NCBI RefSeq assembly: GCF_012958305.1
Contig: NZ_JABBYO010000001.1
Location: 186,001-250,000, forward strand
Origin: Tautonia rosea
Lineage (GTDB): Bacteria > Planctomycetota > Planctomycetia > Isosphaerales > Isosphaeraceae
DNA: 64,000 bases
Direction of reading: 5' to 3'
Shown here: piece after piece, positions 55,347 through 63,858 of the stretch
Position numbering within the stretch: the first letter of the stretch is position 1
Layout of the letters: each line of letters starts with the position of its first letter
Program-made: the position numbers and the translations under genes
The notes under the pieces: generated by a model
Seen by the model: only the letters and a program-made list of their open reading frames with translations
What the model was told of the DNA's origin: nothing
The model's database searches: none

Positions 55347-58300
55347 TCAGTTTGAAAAGGATCGGGTCGCTCAGTCGCTCGGTCCAGGAAGCCGAGCAGT
55401 TGGTCGATCAACGGTGGCCCTCCCCGGTCGAATACCTCTCCGTGCTCGGCCTCGGCAATCCGGATGACCTCGGGGCGGTGGGCGTTGGGGAAGGCGTTGA
55501 CCAGGCGCTCGATGGTCGGGACCGGGGTGACGGAGTCGGCTTCTCCAAGAAGGATCAGGACCGGTCGCTGAAAGTGAGGAACCAGGTCGATTGGCCGGGG
55601 ACGATCGAGCCGGTCGCCGACAATCCGGGCCGCTTGCCACAGGACGAAACCGCAGAGCCGCGCGGCCCCGGGAAATCGAAGCCGCCTCAATCGCGCGGCG
55701 AGGGCCTCGCGGAGATCGGCATAGGGCGCTTCCATTACGACTGCCGCGATCCGATCATCCTCGGTTGCGGTACGCAAGGCGACGGCAGCCCCCATTGAGC
55801 GGCCCCAGGCCACGATCGGGGCTTCGGGAGCATCGCTGCGCATCAGGTCGATCCAGCCCTTCAGGTCCTCGGCCTCTCGGGCGCCGAATGAGGCGCGATC
55901 CCCTTCACTCTGACCGAAGGTCCGCAGGTCAAGAACCAAGACGGTCCAGCCGCCTCGGACGAGCGCCTCGGCTCGGGTTTGCATGCTCGGTGAGGCTTCG
56001 GCCAGCCCATGCACGATCAGGGCGATGTGGCAAGGGCCCAAGGGACCTTCCGGTTCTCGCCGCCACCCTCGGAGCCTGACACCATCCCGAGCGACGATCG
56101 AGACCGATCGCCACGGTTCCGGAAACGAGGCCTCCTGGACGCTTCCTCGACCGGGAAGCACGAGCGACCACGCCCCCCAGTGAATCACCGCCGTCGCCCC
56201 ACAAAGCCAGAGTCCCAGCATCAATCCGCCGATGCCGATCACTCCTCGCACAACCAGGGACGACCAGCCAGGGGTGATCGAGGCCGAGACGATTTTCCCC
56301 CTGTCCCAGGGCGATCCGAGATCAGGGAATGCTGATCCGTCAGTCGATCTCCATCCCGTGAGCTTCGGGCCCTGGGAGTTCGATCCTGCGTCCCAGGAAA
56401 TATGAATGGCTCCTTCTTGCCAGGTCCGATGTACCGAAATTCCCCGATCCGATAGCCCTTCCAGCGCATCGGACGCTCCAGGACGGGGGGCTCGCTGGCT
56501 GGTGACGACCCTGGCGGGCTCAGCCCAATCGTAGAGCCAGGGGGGATTGGCGGATCGACCGCCGTGGTGCGGGGCAAGCATCACTGTGACCGGCCGCCGA
56601 GGCATTGCCAGGAGTTCGGCCAGCCCCGCGCCGTCGAGATCGCCGGTGAGCAGGACATGATCCGATCCGATGGTCAGATCCAGCACGAGGCTCCGGTCGT
56701 TATCGTTCGCGTCGGGCAGCCAGTCGCGAGCCGGATGAAGCACCTCGGCTACCAACCCAGGAACCAGTTCGAACCGATCGCCGCTCGCGACGGTGTGAAT
56801 AGCAATCGATCGGGCTCGGGCGAGTTCAAGAACGCTCCTGGCTCCGGGATTGTTCTGTTCGCCGAAGCCTTCCGGAATGAGCAAGGCTCCGATCGCAAAC
56901 CGATCAATCAGGTCGGAAACACCGTTGTAGTGGTCGGCGTCGGCGTGAGAAATCACCAGTCGGTCGATCCGTCGAACGCCGCGTGCCCAGAGCGCCGGGG
57001 CAGCAATCCGACGGCCGACGCTTGGGTCTCCCGACCGGCCACAATCGTAAAGAGACGCTGATCCATCGGGTCCCCGGATCAGCGTGGTCAGGCCATGCCC
57101 CACCGCCAGGAATTCCACCTCGTACGACGACGGCCGCTGCGGAGTGATCGTCGCCCCTGCCCCGAAGAGCCCGACCAGCACGACCCCTCCCCATGTGGCT
57201 CGTCGAATCGGCCTCGGCCATCGCGCGGCCGAACCCCGCCAGGCGACCGCAAGCATCGCATACCCGGCGACGACCCAGACGGTGGGAGGAGTCGGCACGA
57301 AGGCGTGACCGAGCGAAAGGGACTCAGCCCGATCGACGATCGTCAGCGAAACCCCCAACAGCCGATCACAGAGCCAGGCTGCGGGCATGGCAAGCGGCTG
57401 CCAGACGGCCGAGGCCATCAGGGCCAGTCCTCCCAGAATGACGGCGGCGCTGACCATCGGAATCATGGGTAAGTTCAAGAGAATCCCGATGGGTGCAACC
57501 ACGTTGAATTGCCAGGCGATCAACGGCATTGTCACCAGCCAGACAGCCGCCGAGGCCATCAGGGCCAGCACCGGAGCCAGAGCGATGCGCCGGCCAATCC
57601 GTTTCCAGGCCGGTTCGAGCTTCCGCTCCAGCACATCGAGCGGATTTTCGTTCGGGTCGAGATTGATCATCCTGCGTTCGATCTCTCGCATCAACGGCGG
57701 CACGCCGAGGATCAAGGCCGCGATGGCCAGAAACGAGAGTTGCCACCCAATCCGGAACAGCGAGGTGGGGTTCACGATCATCGTGAACAGGATCGCCAGC
57801 GTGATGGTGTTCGCCGGTTTGCTACTGCGGTCGACGATCGCGGCCACGCAGACGGCCCCTACCATCGCCGCCGCCCGACTGACCGAAGGGGTCCAGCCGA
57901 CGAGCGTGGCATACCCCATTGTTGCCGTCAGCACAATGGTCGCCGCGTCTTTATGATTGAATCCGAGCAGGACCGCGAGCAACCCGACAACCCCGGCCAC
58001 GGCCGACAGGTGCAGCCCCGAGATCGCCAGCAGATGGGCCGTCCCGGTCCGGGAGAACGCAGCGGAGGTCTCCCCGTCGATCCCCCCTCGTCTCCCGAGC
58101 AACAGCGCCGCCGCCACCGCCGCCGTCCGATCGCTCAGGAGTTCCGACAGGCGAGCTTCGCTCGTCGATCGGACCCAACCAAGCCATCGAAGCCTTAGCG
58201 AGGACGTTCCGTCTGGGTCGAGCCTCGCGCCGTCCGGACCCTCGACCGAGAGCCCGAGGCGAATGCCCCGAGCGCGAGGCGCGAGCCTCGGGTCCGTTTC

Positions 58301-58915
58301 GCCGGGATTGAGCGGACCGGGCAGCAAGGCCAGCGATCCGGCTGCTTCGATCGCGTCTCCCATGCCGAAGCGATCATCCTTCCCCCCCACCGTCACCAGG
58401 GCCCGTCCCGAGGCGTCGTGCCAGTCCTGACCATCGCTGGAGGAGGTGATCTGCAACTCGAACCGGGTGTAACCGTCGTCTCCCGGTCGTTCTTCAGCAA
58501 TCGGGCTGACCCGGTGCTCGGGGACCGTCAACACGATCCCCCGGACCCAGCTTGGCCTTGGTTCTTCGGTGACAACCCTGGCCAGATCGTCCGCCGCCAG
58601 GTCCGACCACCGCCAGTGATGCCAGGCCCCTCCCAACGCTGCGAACCCCACCACCAACGCCGGGTAACAGACCCCTCGCCGACGCAATCCGACCATCGCC
58701 ACGACCGAAGCTAGCAAGGCGACCGCAGCCCACGTTGCAGTTCCGCACCACTCCCCGAACCGGTCCAGGATGATCCCCGACGCCATTGCCACGGCCACCG
58801 GTGCCAGCGGTGGTACCCTGCCCGGCGTTCCTCGCCAGCCGGGCTCGAACGGTTTGGACGGATCCCTTCGGCTTCGAGCTGGGGCACCGAGGTCCGTAAG
58901 GGTGTGCAGCGCCAT
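55301..58915 (-). CDS. ComEC/Rec2 protein fused to a C-terminal alpha/beta hydrolase
   Basis: A 1204-residue protein. Parts in order: membrane helices and DUF4131-like region (about 40-230); ComEC competence core with many membrane helices (about 260-590, 'GTAHLLAISGLHLSAVAGVV'); a metallo-beta-lactamase domain (about 605-845) with 'VISHADADHYNG' (HxDxDH), 'LLTGDLDG' and 'APHHGG'; a further membrane segment (about 890-915); and an alpha/beta hydrolase (about 930-1190) with 'ALIVHGLAEASPSM', nucleophile WGRSMGAAVA and 'LILLGEADSVTPV'. ComEC forms the channel for incoming single-stranded DNA. The usual 'VGQGD' at the start of the lactamase domain reads 'VGHGL'. The fused hydrolase is unexpected. 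The frame is open throughout. Confidence 0.88.
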   Translation of the reverse strand: MALHTLTDLGAPARSRRDPSKPFEPGWRGTPGRVPPLAPVAVAMASGIILDRFGEWCGTATWAAVALLASVVAMVGLRRRGVCYPALVVGFAALGGAWHHWRWSDLAADDLARVVTEEPRPSWVRGIVLTVPEHRVSPIAEERPGDDGYTRFELQITSSSDGQDWHDASGRALVTVGGKDDRFGMGDAIEAAGSLALLPGPLNPGETDPRLAPRARGIRLGLSVEGPDGARLDPDGTSSLRLRWLGWVRSTSEARLSELLSDRTAAVAAALLLGRRGGIDGETSAAFSRTGTAHLLAISGLHLSAVAGVVGLLAVLLGFNHKDAATIVLTATMGYATLVGWTPSVSRAAAMVGAVCVAAIVDRSSKPANTITLAILFTMIVNPTSLFRIGWQLSFLAIAALILGVPPLMREIERRMINLDPNENPLDVLERKLEPAWKRIGRRIALAPVLALMASAAVWLVTMPLIAWQFNVVAPIGILLNLPMIPMVSAAVILGGLALMASAVWQPLAMPAAWLCDRLLGVSLTIVDRAESLSLGHAFVPTPPTVWVVAGYAMLAVAWRGSAARWPRPIRRATWGGVVLVGLFGAGATITPQRPSSYEVEFLAVGHGLTTLIRGPDGSASLYDCGRSGDPSVGRRIAAPALWARGVRRIDRLVISHADADHYNGVSDLIDRFAIGALLIPEGFGEQNNPGARSVLELARARSIAIHTVASGDRFELVPGLVAEVLHPARDWLPDANDNDRSLVLDLTIGSDHVLLTGDLDGAGLAELLAMPRRPVTVMLAPHHGGRSANPPWLYDWAEPARVVTSQRAPRPGASDALEGLSDRGISVHRTWQEGAIHISWDAGSNSQGPKLTGWRSTDGSAFPDLGSPWDRGKIVSASITPGWSSLVVRGVIGIGGLMLGLWLCGATAVIHWGAWSLVLPGRGSVQEASFPEPWRSVSIVARDGVRLRGWRREPEGPLGPCHIALIVHGLAEASPSMQTRAEALVRGGWTVLVLDLRTFGQSEGDRASFGAREAEDLKGWIDLMRSDAPEAPIVAWGRSMGAAVALRTATEDDRIAAVVMEAPYADLREALAARLRRLRFPGAARLCGFVLWQAARIVGDRLDRPRPIDLVPHFQRPVLILLGEADSVTPVPTIERLVNAFPNAHRPEVIRIAEAEHGEVFDRGGPPLIDQLLGFLDRATERPDPFQTDQQSVSSREERSDRI

Positions 58916-59061
58916 CGGAGCCGGTCTAACGAGGGGTGAGGAAGAGCATCCGACCGAGAAGCATCTGGCTTCCTCTCACCGTCATCGGGGAGGACTGCAT
59001 GGTATTCCGGAGGTTTTCGACCCGGGATCGTACCAAACACGCCCGCATCCGGCCGTTGACC

Positions 59062-59088
59062 ACCCTCTCCCACGAATGGAGAGAGGGT
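59062..59088. repeat. ACCCTCTC / GAGAGGGT intergenic hairpin
   Basis: An 8-bp perfect inverted repeat (59062-59069 with 59081-59088) lies in the 205-bp gap between the start of the comEC gene and the stop of the coiled-coil protein gene. Its 'CCCTCTCCC...GGGAGAGGG' character is like common dispersed hairpins of many GC-rich genomes. It may be a terminator for the coiled-coil gene or a dispersed repeat. The rest of the gap shows nothing clear. Confidence 0.4.
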
Positions 59089-59160
59089 GATACGGTTCGG
59101 CAAGCGGCTGAGATCGTCACCAGGAGTTGATCGGTCGTCTCCGGGATTGCAGAACGCTCA

Positions 59161-59955
59161 TCAGGGGCGCTCGCCGAACTCGAAGCCGCGAAGGATTTCG
59201 ATCACTTTCTCTGCCGTTTCCAGCGCATCATCAACCCCGAATTCGGACTCGACCTTCACAATGGTGTTTTCGCCGACGTCACCGGCAATGCGCAGGGTTT
59301 GGCCGAGATTGAACTCTGCCTCAATCAGACGGGCTCGGGCCTCGGCGACGGCCGCCTGAGTCTCGGCGATGGCGAGCCGCCCGACCAGTTCTTCGGCCTC
59401 GGTCAATGGCCGGCCCTCGTCTCGTTCCGCCGAGGCAAGTTTTCGCCGGGCGGCTTCGGCACGAAGCTCGGTAACTTCCAGAGCCGCTCGCGAGGCCTCG
59501 ACCTTGGCTTCGGCGACGGCAACGACCCCTGGAGTGTCTCGCCGTTCGCTCCTCTCGCGTTCCCGATCCCGATCCCGATCCCGTTCCCGCTCCAGACGTT
59601 CCATGCGTTCGCGTTCCATGCGTTCGCGTCGTTCCTGCTCGGCGACGTCACTACGGCGGTCTCGTTCTTCCTCAGCTCGGGAGCGTTCAAGCTGTTCCTC
59701 GACACGGCGCCGGGCATCGCGTTCTTGCTCAAGCATCCGGCGGAGTTCGTTCAACTCTTCTCTCAGGCGATCGATCGGGGGGCCTCCACGATCTGCCGGG
59801 CGGTCTCCGCCTCGACCGGGACGGGCCTGTTGCTCAGGTTGTTCTCGATCACGCTCGGGGGTCGGTTCGTCCTGTGCAGTCGTTGCGAGGGGGCCGAACA
59901 CGAGGGCCAGCAGGCCGGTGCCGCAGAGGGCGGCGAGGGTGGATTGAAGTCTCAT
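59161..59955 (-). CDS. Exported coiled-coil protein with Arg/Glu/Asp-rich repeats
   Basis: A 264-residue protein with a signal peptide (about residues 1-27, 'ALCGTGLLALVFGPLATTA'). Residues about 60-135 form a charged coiled coil in which RE, RD and ER pairs repeat ('RERMERERMERLERERDRDR'). A second helical part (about 140-235) is Ala/Glu-rich ('AEAKVEASRAALEVTELRAE'), like outer-membrane efflux or TolC-type helices, but a whole family is not recognised. GGGAG lies 9 nt before ATG 59955. It probably acts as an envelope spacer or scaffold; that is a guess. Confidence 0.75.
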   Translation of the reverse strand: MRLQSTLAALCGTGLLALVFGPLATTAQDEPTPERDREQPEQQARPGRGGDRPADRGGPPIDRLREELNELRRMLEQERDARRRVEEQLERSRAEEERDRRSDVAEQERRERMERERMERLERERDRDRDRERERSERRDTPGVVAVAEAKVEASRAALEVTELRAEAARRKLASAERDEGRPLTEAEELVGRLAIAETQAAVAEARARLIEAEFNLGQTLRIAGDVGENTIVKVESEFGVDDALETAEKVIEILRGFEFGERP

Positions 59956-60173
59956 CGCGGTCATCTCCCAGGCAGCGGTTGCGTCAATGAAGGTCAATCT
60001 CCCGACGTGGGGAGCGACCCGCATTGCATCGCCTTGCGCGATTCTATCCGGACGCTCGGACGAAGTCATGAACGATCCTCGCGGGCGATCGAGGATGACG
60101 TCGACCCTTGCTCCTTCTAGAATCAATGGTCAGTCTGTTCCAACCTGTACCTTTTATGATGCAACACCGTTTC

Positions 60174-60416
60174 ATGGCCGAGCCGAATCACAAAGTCCCA
60201 GAAAACGTCGCAGGGCGCTACTACGTCGATGACACCTGCATCGACTGCGAACTCTGCCGCGAAACCGCCCCCGAGAACTTCGTGCGCTGGGACTCAGGCC
60301 GCTACTCGTTCGTCACCCTCCAGCCCCGCAACGACGAGGAGGAAGCCGCCTGCCGCGCCGCGATGGAGGAATGCCCCGTCGAGGCGATCGGCTGCGACGG
60401 CGAGGAGGTCGCATGA
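60174..60416 (+). CDS. 4Fe-4S ferredoxin-like protein
   Basis: An 80-residue protein with a single [4Fe-4S] cluster site: Cys22, Cys25, Cys28 (CIDCELC) and Cys67 (EECPVEAI), the layout of short monocluster ferredoxins. It is acidic, as electron carriers usually are. The start is uncertain: ATG 60174 is used, but ATGs at 60126, 60156 and 60159 are in frame and no ribosome site stands out. Its stop overlaps the start of a PhyH-type dioxygenase gene (ATGA), so the ferredoxin may supply electrons to that or a related oxygenase. Confidence 0.85.
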   Translation: MAEPNHKVPENVAGRYYVDDTCIDCELCRETAPENFVRWDSGRYSFVTLQPRNDEEEAACRAAMEECPVEAIGCDGEEVA

Positions 60417-61168
60417 TCGCTCGCGAGACGCTCGCCGATCGGATCGAACGCGAAGGGTATGCGGTCGTCGCCAACGTCCTCGACGCCGATCAGGTCGATG
60501 CCCTGATCGAGGCTGTCGATCGCGTCCAGGCCGCCGCCAACCAGAACGCCGATGCCGCCTCCCTCCGTCGCGGCCAGAGTGCCTACGGTCTGCGCGATCT
60601 TCTCGGGCGCGTCCCTGAGGTCCGTCGCCTCGCCGGTTCCCCGCCGATCCGAAAGTTGATCGAGCCGATCCTCGGGCCCAACGCCTTCGCCGTCCGGGGG
60701 CTCTGGTTCGACAAGACGAGCGAGGCGAACTGGAACCTCCCCTGGCACCGCGACCTGACCATCGCCGCCCGCAGGCGCGTCGATGCCCCCGGCTTCTCCT
60801 CCTGGACCGTCAAGGCGGGCATCCCCCACGCCCTCGCCCCCGTCGAGGTTCTGGAGACGATGCTGACCGTCCGGTTGCACCTCGATCCCGCGGGACCCGA
60901 CAACGGCCCCCTGCGCGTCTTGCCCGGGTCGCATCGGCTGGGCGGCTCCGAGCCGACCGCGGTCGGCTCCTGGACCGACCGCATCCATCCGATCGACTGC
61001 GTCGTCGATCGCGGGGGAGCCGTCCTGATGCGGCCGTTGCTCATGCACGCCTCGAATTCGGCCGCCTCGCCCGACCATCGGCGTGTGATCCATCTCGAAT
61101 TCGCCTCGGCGCCGCTGCCGGGGGGCGTCGAATGGTATGATGTGGCTCGGGCGGAAGCGTCGTCCTGA
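60413..61168 (+). CDS. Phytanoyl-CoA dioxygenase (PhyH) family Fe(II)/2-oxoglutarate oxygenase
   Basis: A 251-residue protein of the PhyH family of non-haem iron oxygenases. The iron facial triad is likely His112 and Asp114 (PWHRDLT) with His212 (LLMHASN), and an Arg about ten residues later (HRRVIHLEF) would bind 2-oxoglutarate. The fold is a double-stranded beta helix. The substrate is unknown; PhyH-type enzymes hydroxylate lipids and small metabolites. The start ATG overlaps the ferredoxin stop, which is odd because 2-oxoglutarate enzymes do not need a ferredoxin. Confidence 0.88.
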   Translation: MIARETLADRIEREGYAVVANVLDADQVDALIEAVDRVQAAANQNADAASLRRGQSAYGLRDLLGRVPEVRRLAGSPPIRKLIEPILGPNAFAVRGLWFDKTSEANWNLPWHRDLTIAARRRVDAPGFSSWTVKAGIPHALAPVEVLETMLTVRLHLDPAGPDNGPLRVLPGSHRLGGSEPTAVGSWTDRIHPIDCVVDRGGAVLMRPLLMHASNSAASPDHRRVIHLEFASAPLPGGVEWYDVARAEASS

Positions 61169-61188
61169 TTGGTCTTCTCGGTGGGGGG

Positions 61189-61587
61189 ATGAATTCGATG
61201 AACCCTTACGAGGCACCTCGGGAAGATCATTATCCGACCGCACCGCACGACCGGCCCCGATCAAAGTACGATACGAGTTCTTCCTGGGCACTCCTGCTCG
61301 TTGCGCTGAACCTCTGCTGGGTCCTCATGTTTTACGTCGTGATCCGATACGAGTCAAAGGAGTGGATTCCCGAAGAGATCGAACCAAAACCCCTGCCAAG
61401 GAGGGTCGTTGACGCGCTTGGTATTCTCCATTTCGTCCTCTCCGGATTGGCGTTCCTGGCCACCTTTCCGTTGACATGGAGTTTATGGAAACGTCTCCTT
61501 GCCTGGTTCCTGATCCTCCTCCTCCTGGCATGGTCGGGCTTGTGGTGGCTTGCGGCAGGAATGGGAACAATGGGTCATTCTCTGTAA
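61189..61587 (+). CDS. Small membrane protein, 'NPYxxP' type (copy 1)
   Basis: A 132-residue protein with the N-terminal element NPYEAP, typical of many planctomycete membrane proteins, and three hydrophobic helices ('WALLLVALNLCWVLMFYVVI', 'LHFVLSGLAFLATFPLTW', 'LAWFLILLLLAWSGLWWLAA'). The start is ATG 61189; a GGGGGG directly precedes it and would serve an ATG at 61198 better. It is a paralogue of the protein at 61764-62201, and each copy is followed by a dapF start. Function unknown. Confidence 0.75.
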   Translation: MNSMNPYEAPREDHYPTAPHDRPRSKYDTSSSWALLLVALNLCWVLMFYVVIRYESKEWIPEEIEPKPLPRRVVDALGILHFVLSGLAFLATFPLTWSLWKRLLAWFLILLLLAWSGLWWLAAGMGTMGHSL

Positions 61588-61645
61588 CCTGACACGTTTC
61601 TCTCCGTGCGAATCGCACGATCGACCGATCCCGTCCGAGGACCTC

Positions 61646-61702
61646 ATGCCCCTCCGCTTCACCAGGATGCACGGACTCGGCAACGATTACGTCGTGTTAT
61701 GA
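61646..61702 (+). pseudogene. Truncated dapF fragment (first 15 codons duplicated)
   Basis: The 57-bp frame codes [18 protein letters not shown] and then stops. Its first 15 codons match the start of the intact dapF (62251) at 42 of 45 bases, with one amino acid change (Arg for Lys). The GAGGAC ribosome site before the ATG is also shared. It is a leftover of a tandem duplication of the unit [NPYxxP membrane gene + dapF start]. Confidence 0.85.
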
Positions 61703-61763
61703 TGGCAGGCCGCCCGACGAGGTCTCGTCATAGGACCGTCGGCTCGTCCTCGTGGAAGGCCCT

Positions 61764-62201
61764 ATGGACACGTCGAATCCTTACGATCCGCCGCTCAGCC
61801 ACCTTGCTCCCCCCGCCCCGGGGCACTCCAGTCGGGCGAGGCCCGATCGACGCCTCCCCTGGACCCTCTGGTTCCTGACGTTAACGGTGTGCTCGATCCT
61901 GCTGATATCGGTCGGAGTATGGTTCAGGCGAGACCGTTCGATCGGACTGAGGAACTGCCCCTGGCCGGACGGCCCGATCCCCTGGGACGATCCGTCGATC
62001 CCGTGGCCGATCCGGGCCGTTTACGTCCTCATGGCCACTCACCTGATCATCACCGCGGCGGCTTTCGTCGCGACGTTCTGGATGACGAGCCGCCTGAAGC
62101 GAATGCTCCTCGCCTGGCTGGTGCTGGTCGTCATGCTCGGCTGGACGGTCCTCTGTACCGTCGGCGCCTATCTGGCGACAACCGGGAGATATCTGGGATA
62201 G
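61764..62201 (+). CDS. Small membrane protein, 'NPYxxP' type (copy 2)
   Basis: A 145-residue protein, paralogous to that at 61189-61587: the N terminus '[10 protein letters not shown]' aligns with 'MNSMNPYEAP', and three hydrophobic helices follow ('[20 protein letters not shown]', '[20 protein letters not shown]', '[20 protein letters not shown]'). ATG 61764 is preferred to a GTG at 61752. A short charged loop (Arg/Asp/Pro-rich) separates helix 1 and helix 2. It is 49 bp upstream of dapF. Function unknown. Confidence 0.75.
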   Translation: MDTSNPYDPPLSHLAPPAPGHSSRARPDRRLPWTLWFLTLTVCSILLISVGVWFRRDRSIGLRNCPWPDGPIPWDDPSIPWPIRAVYVLMATHLIITAAAFVATFWMTSRLKRMLLAWLVLVVMLGWTVLCTVGAYLATTGRYLG

Positions 62202-62250
62202 CTACCACGGCAAGAGACCCGTTTCGCCGATCAACCCCCTCGAGGACCCC

Positions 62251-63105
62251 ATGCCCCTCCGCTTCACTAAGATGCACGGACTCGGAAACGATTACGTGTA
62301 CGTCTCCCTGTTCGACCAGAAGCTCCCCGGCGCAATCGCCCCGCTGGCTAAGGCGATGAGCGACCGGCACTTCGGCATCGGCTCCGACGGCCTGATCCTC
62401 ATCCTCCCCTCGGAACGCGCCGATGCGCAAATGCGCATGTTCAATGCCGACGGCTCCGAAGGGGAGATGTGTGGCAACGGCATCCGATGCGTGGCGAAGT
62501 ACGTGTATGATCACGGCATTGCTCGCAAGGATCAGATCACGATCGAGACGGGCCGCGGCGTCTTGACGCTCGACCTGGAGATCGAAGCGGGCAAGGCCCA
62601 GCACGTTCGGGTGGACATGGGCACGCCGATTCTGCAAGGTTCCGACATCCCGACCACCCTGCCCGGCGACCCGCCGGTTGACGTGCCGGTCGAGATCGGC
62701 GATGAGCACCTCAAACTTGTCCTTCCCCAAACGGCCGTCTCGATGGGCAACCCGCATGCGGTCGCGTTCGTCGATGATGTGATCGGGTTTCCCCTGGTGC
62801 AAATCGGTCCGCTCTGGGAGAAGGACCCGCACTATCCGAGGAAGGTCAACGTCCACGTCGCCCAGGTCCTCAAAGCCGATGAGGTTCGCATGCGGACCTG
62901 GGAACGCGGCTCGGGGATCACCCTGGCCTGCGGCACCGGGGCGTGCGCCGTTTGCGTGGCCGGAGTCCTGACGGGTCGGACCGATCGGAAGATCCTCGCC
63001 CACCTGCCCGGCGGCGACCTGGAGCTGGAGTGGCCGAGCAACGACGCCTCCGTCTTCATGACCGGCCCGGCGACCGAGGTCTTCTCGGGCGAGTGGCCCG
63101 ATTGA
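62251..63105 (+). CDS. dapF: Diaminopimelate epimerase
   Basis: A 284-residue enzyme that interconverts LL- and meso-diaminopimelate in lysine and peptidoglycan synthesis. The two catalytic cysteines are present: Cys74 (EMCGNGIRC) and Cys227 (LACGTGACA). '[11 protein letters not shown]' at the N terminus and '[14 protein letters not shown]' are typical. GAGGAC lies before ATG 62251. Its presence suggests that this organism makes DAP-type peptidoglycan. The stop overlaps the next ATG by one base (TGATG). Confidence 0.96.
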   Translation: MPLRFTKMHGLGNDYVYVSLFDQKLPGAIAPLAKAMSDRHFGIGSDGLILILPSERADAQMRMFNADGSEGEMCGNGIRCVAKYVYDHGIARKDQITIETGRGVLTLDLEIEAGKAQHVRVDMGTPILQGSDIPTTLPGDPPVDVPVEIGDEHLKLVLPQTAVSMGNPHAVAFVDDVIGFPLVQIGPLWEKDPHYPRKVNVHVAQVLKADEVRMRTWERGSGITLACGTGACAVCVAGVLTGRTDRKILAHLPGGDLELEWPSNDASVFMTGPATEVFSGEWPD

Positions 63106-63827
63106 TGTCGGCTCGTCGTCGTGATTCCCTGGGGCAGGTTGCCGGGGCCGATGGCTGTCCGGGGGGCTGGATCTGCATCGTGCTCGATCGGATAACATCC
63201 ACCGTAACTCCCCTGCTCTGCCGGTCGAGTGAAGAATTGCTCACGATCCACCCTGAGCCGTCCGTGCTGGCGATCGACATGCCGATCGGCCTGCCCGATT
63301 CGGGCGATCGGGACTGCGACCGGATCGCCCGGATGCTCCTTGGCCCTCGGCGATCGAGTGTCTTCCCCGCGCCGATCCGCCCGAGCCTCGCGGCCGTCAC
63401 GCAGCAGGGGGCCGACGCGATCAGCCGGGCGATCGTCGGCCGAGGGGTCGGGGCGCAGGCGTGGGGGCTGTATCGTCGGGTGCTCTCGCTCGATCGCCTC
63501 ATCGGGCCGGACGAGCAGACGCGATGCGTCGAGGTCCATCCCGAGCTGTCGTTTCTCGCCCTCAACGGCGATCAGCCGCTGCCCCACTCGAAGCATTCGC
63601 CCGAGGGTGTCGCGGCGCGGCGAGCGTTGATTGACAACGCGTTCGGTCCCGAGGCGTACCCGAGCGTTCGCAAGGCCATCGCTCCCAGAGAAGCCACCGA
63701 CGACGACCTCCTCGACGCGATGGCTGCCTGCTGGACGGCATATCGAATTGCCGAAGGAACCGCACATCGGATTCCCGCGAATCCTCCGACCGACGCCCGC
63801 GGCCTTCGCATGGAGATGTGGTTTTAA
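63105..63827 (+). CDS. DUF429 family protein (RNase H-like predicted nuclease)
   Basis: A 240-residue protein of the DUF429 family, predicted to have an RNase H-like fold. Typical features: 'GADGCPGGWICIVLD' at the N terminus, 'VLAIDMPIGLPDSGDRDCDR', 'GPRRSSVFPAPIR' and 'RCVEVHPELSF', then 'DDDLLDAMAACWTAYRI' with acidic residues near the end. Biochemical function is unproven. It is coupled to dapF by a one-base overlap; the earlier open frame (from 62943) lies within dapF and is not used. Confidence 0.88.
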   Translation: MSARRRDSLGQVAGADGCPGGWICIVLDRITSTVTPLLCRSSEELLTIHPEPSVLAIDMPIGLPDSGDRDCDRIARMLLGPRRSSVFPAPIRPSLAAVTQQGADAISRAIVGRGVGAQAWGLYRRVLSLDRLIGPDEQTRCVEVHPELSFLALNGDQPLPHSKHSPEGVAARRALIDNAFGPEAYPSVRKAIAPREATDDDLLDAMAACWTAYRIAEGTAHRIPANPPTDARGLRMEMWF

Positions 63828-63858
63828 ATCAACACACCGTTGAGAGGATTCGTGAGCG

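Noticed and set aside
59299-60120. A plus-strand frame of 273 codons
   Set aside because: It mirrors the coiled-coil gene, which has a signal peptide and a proper ribosome site.
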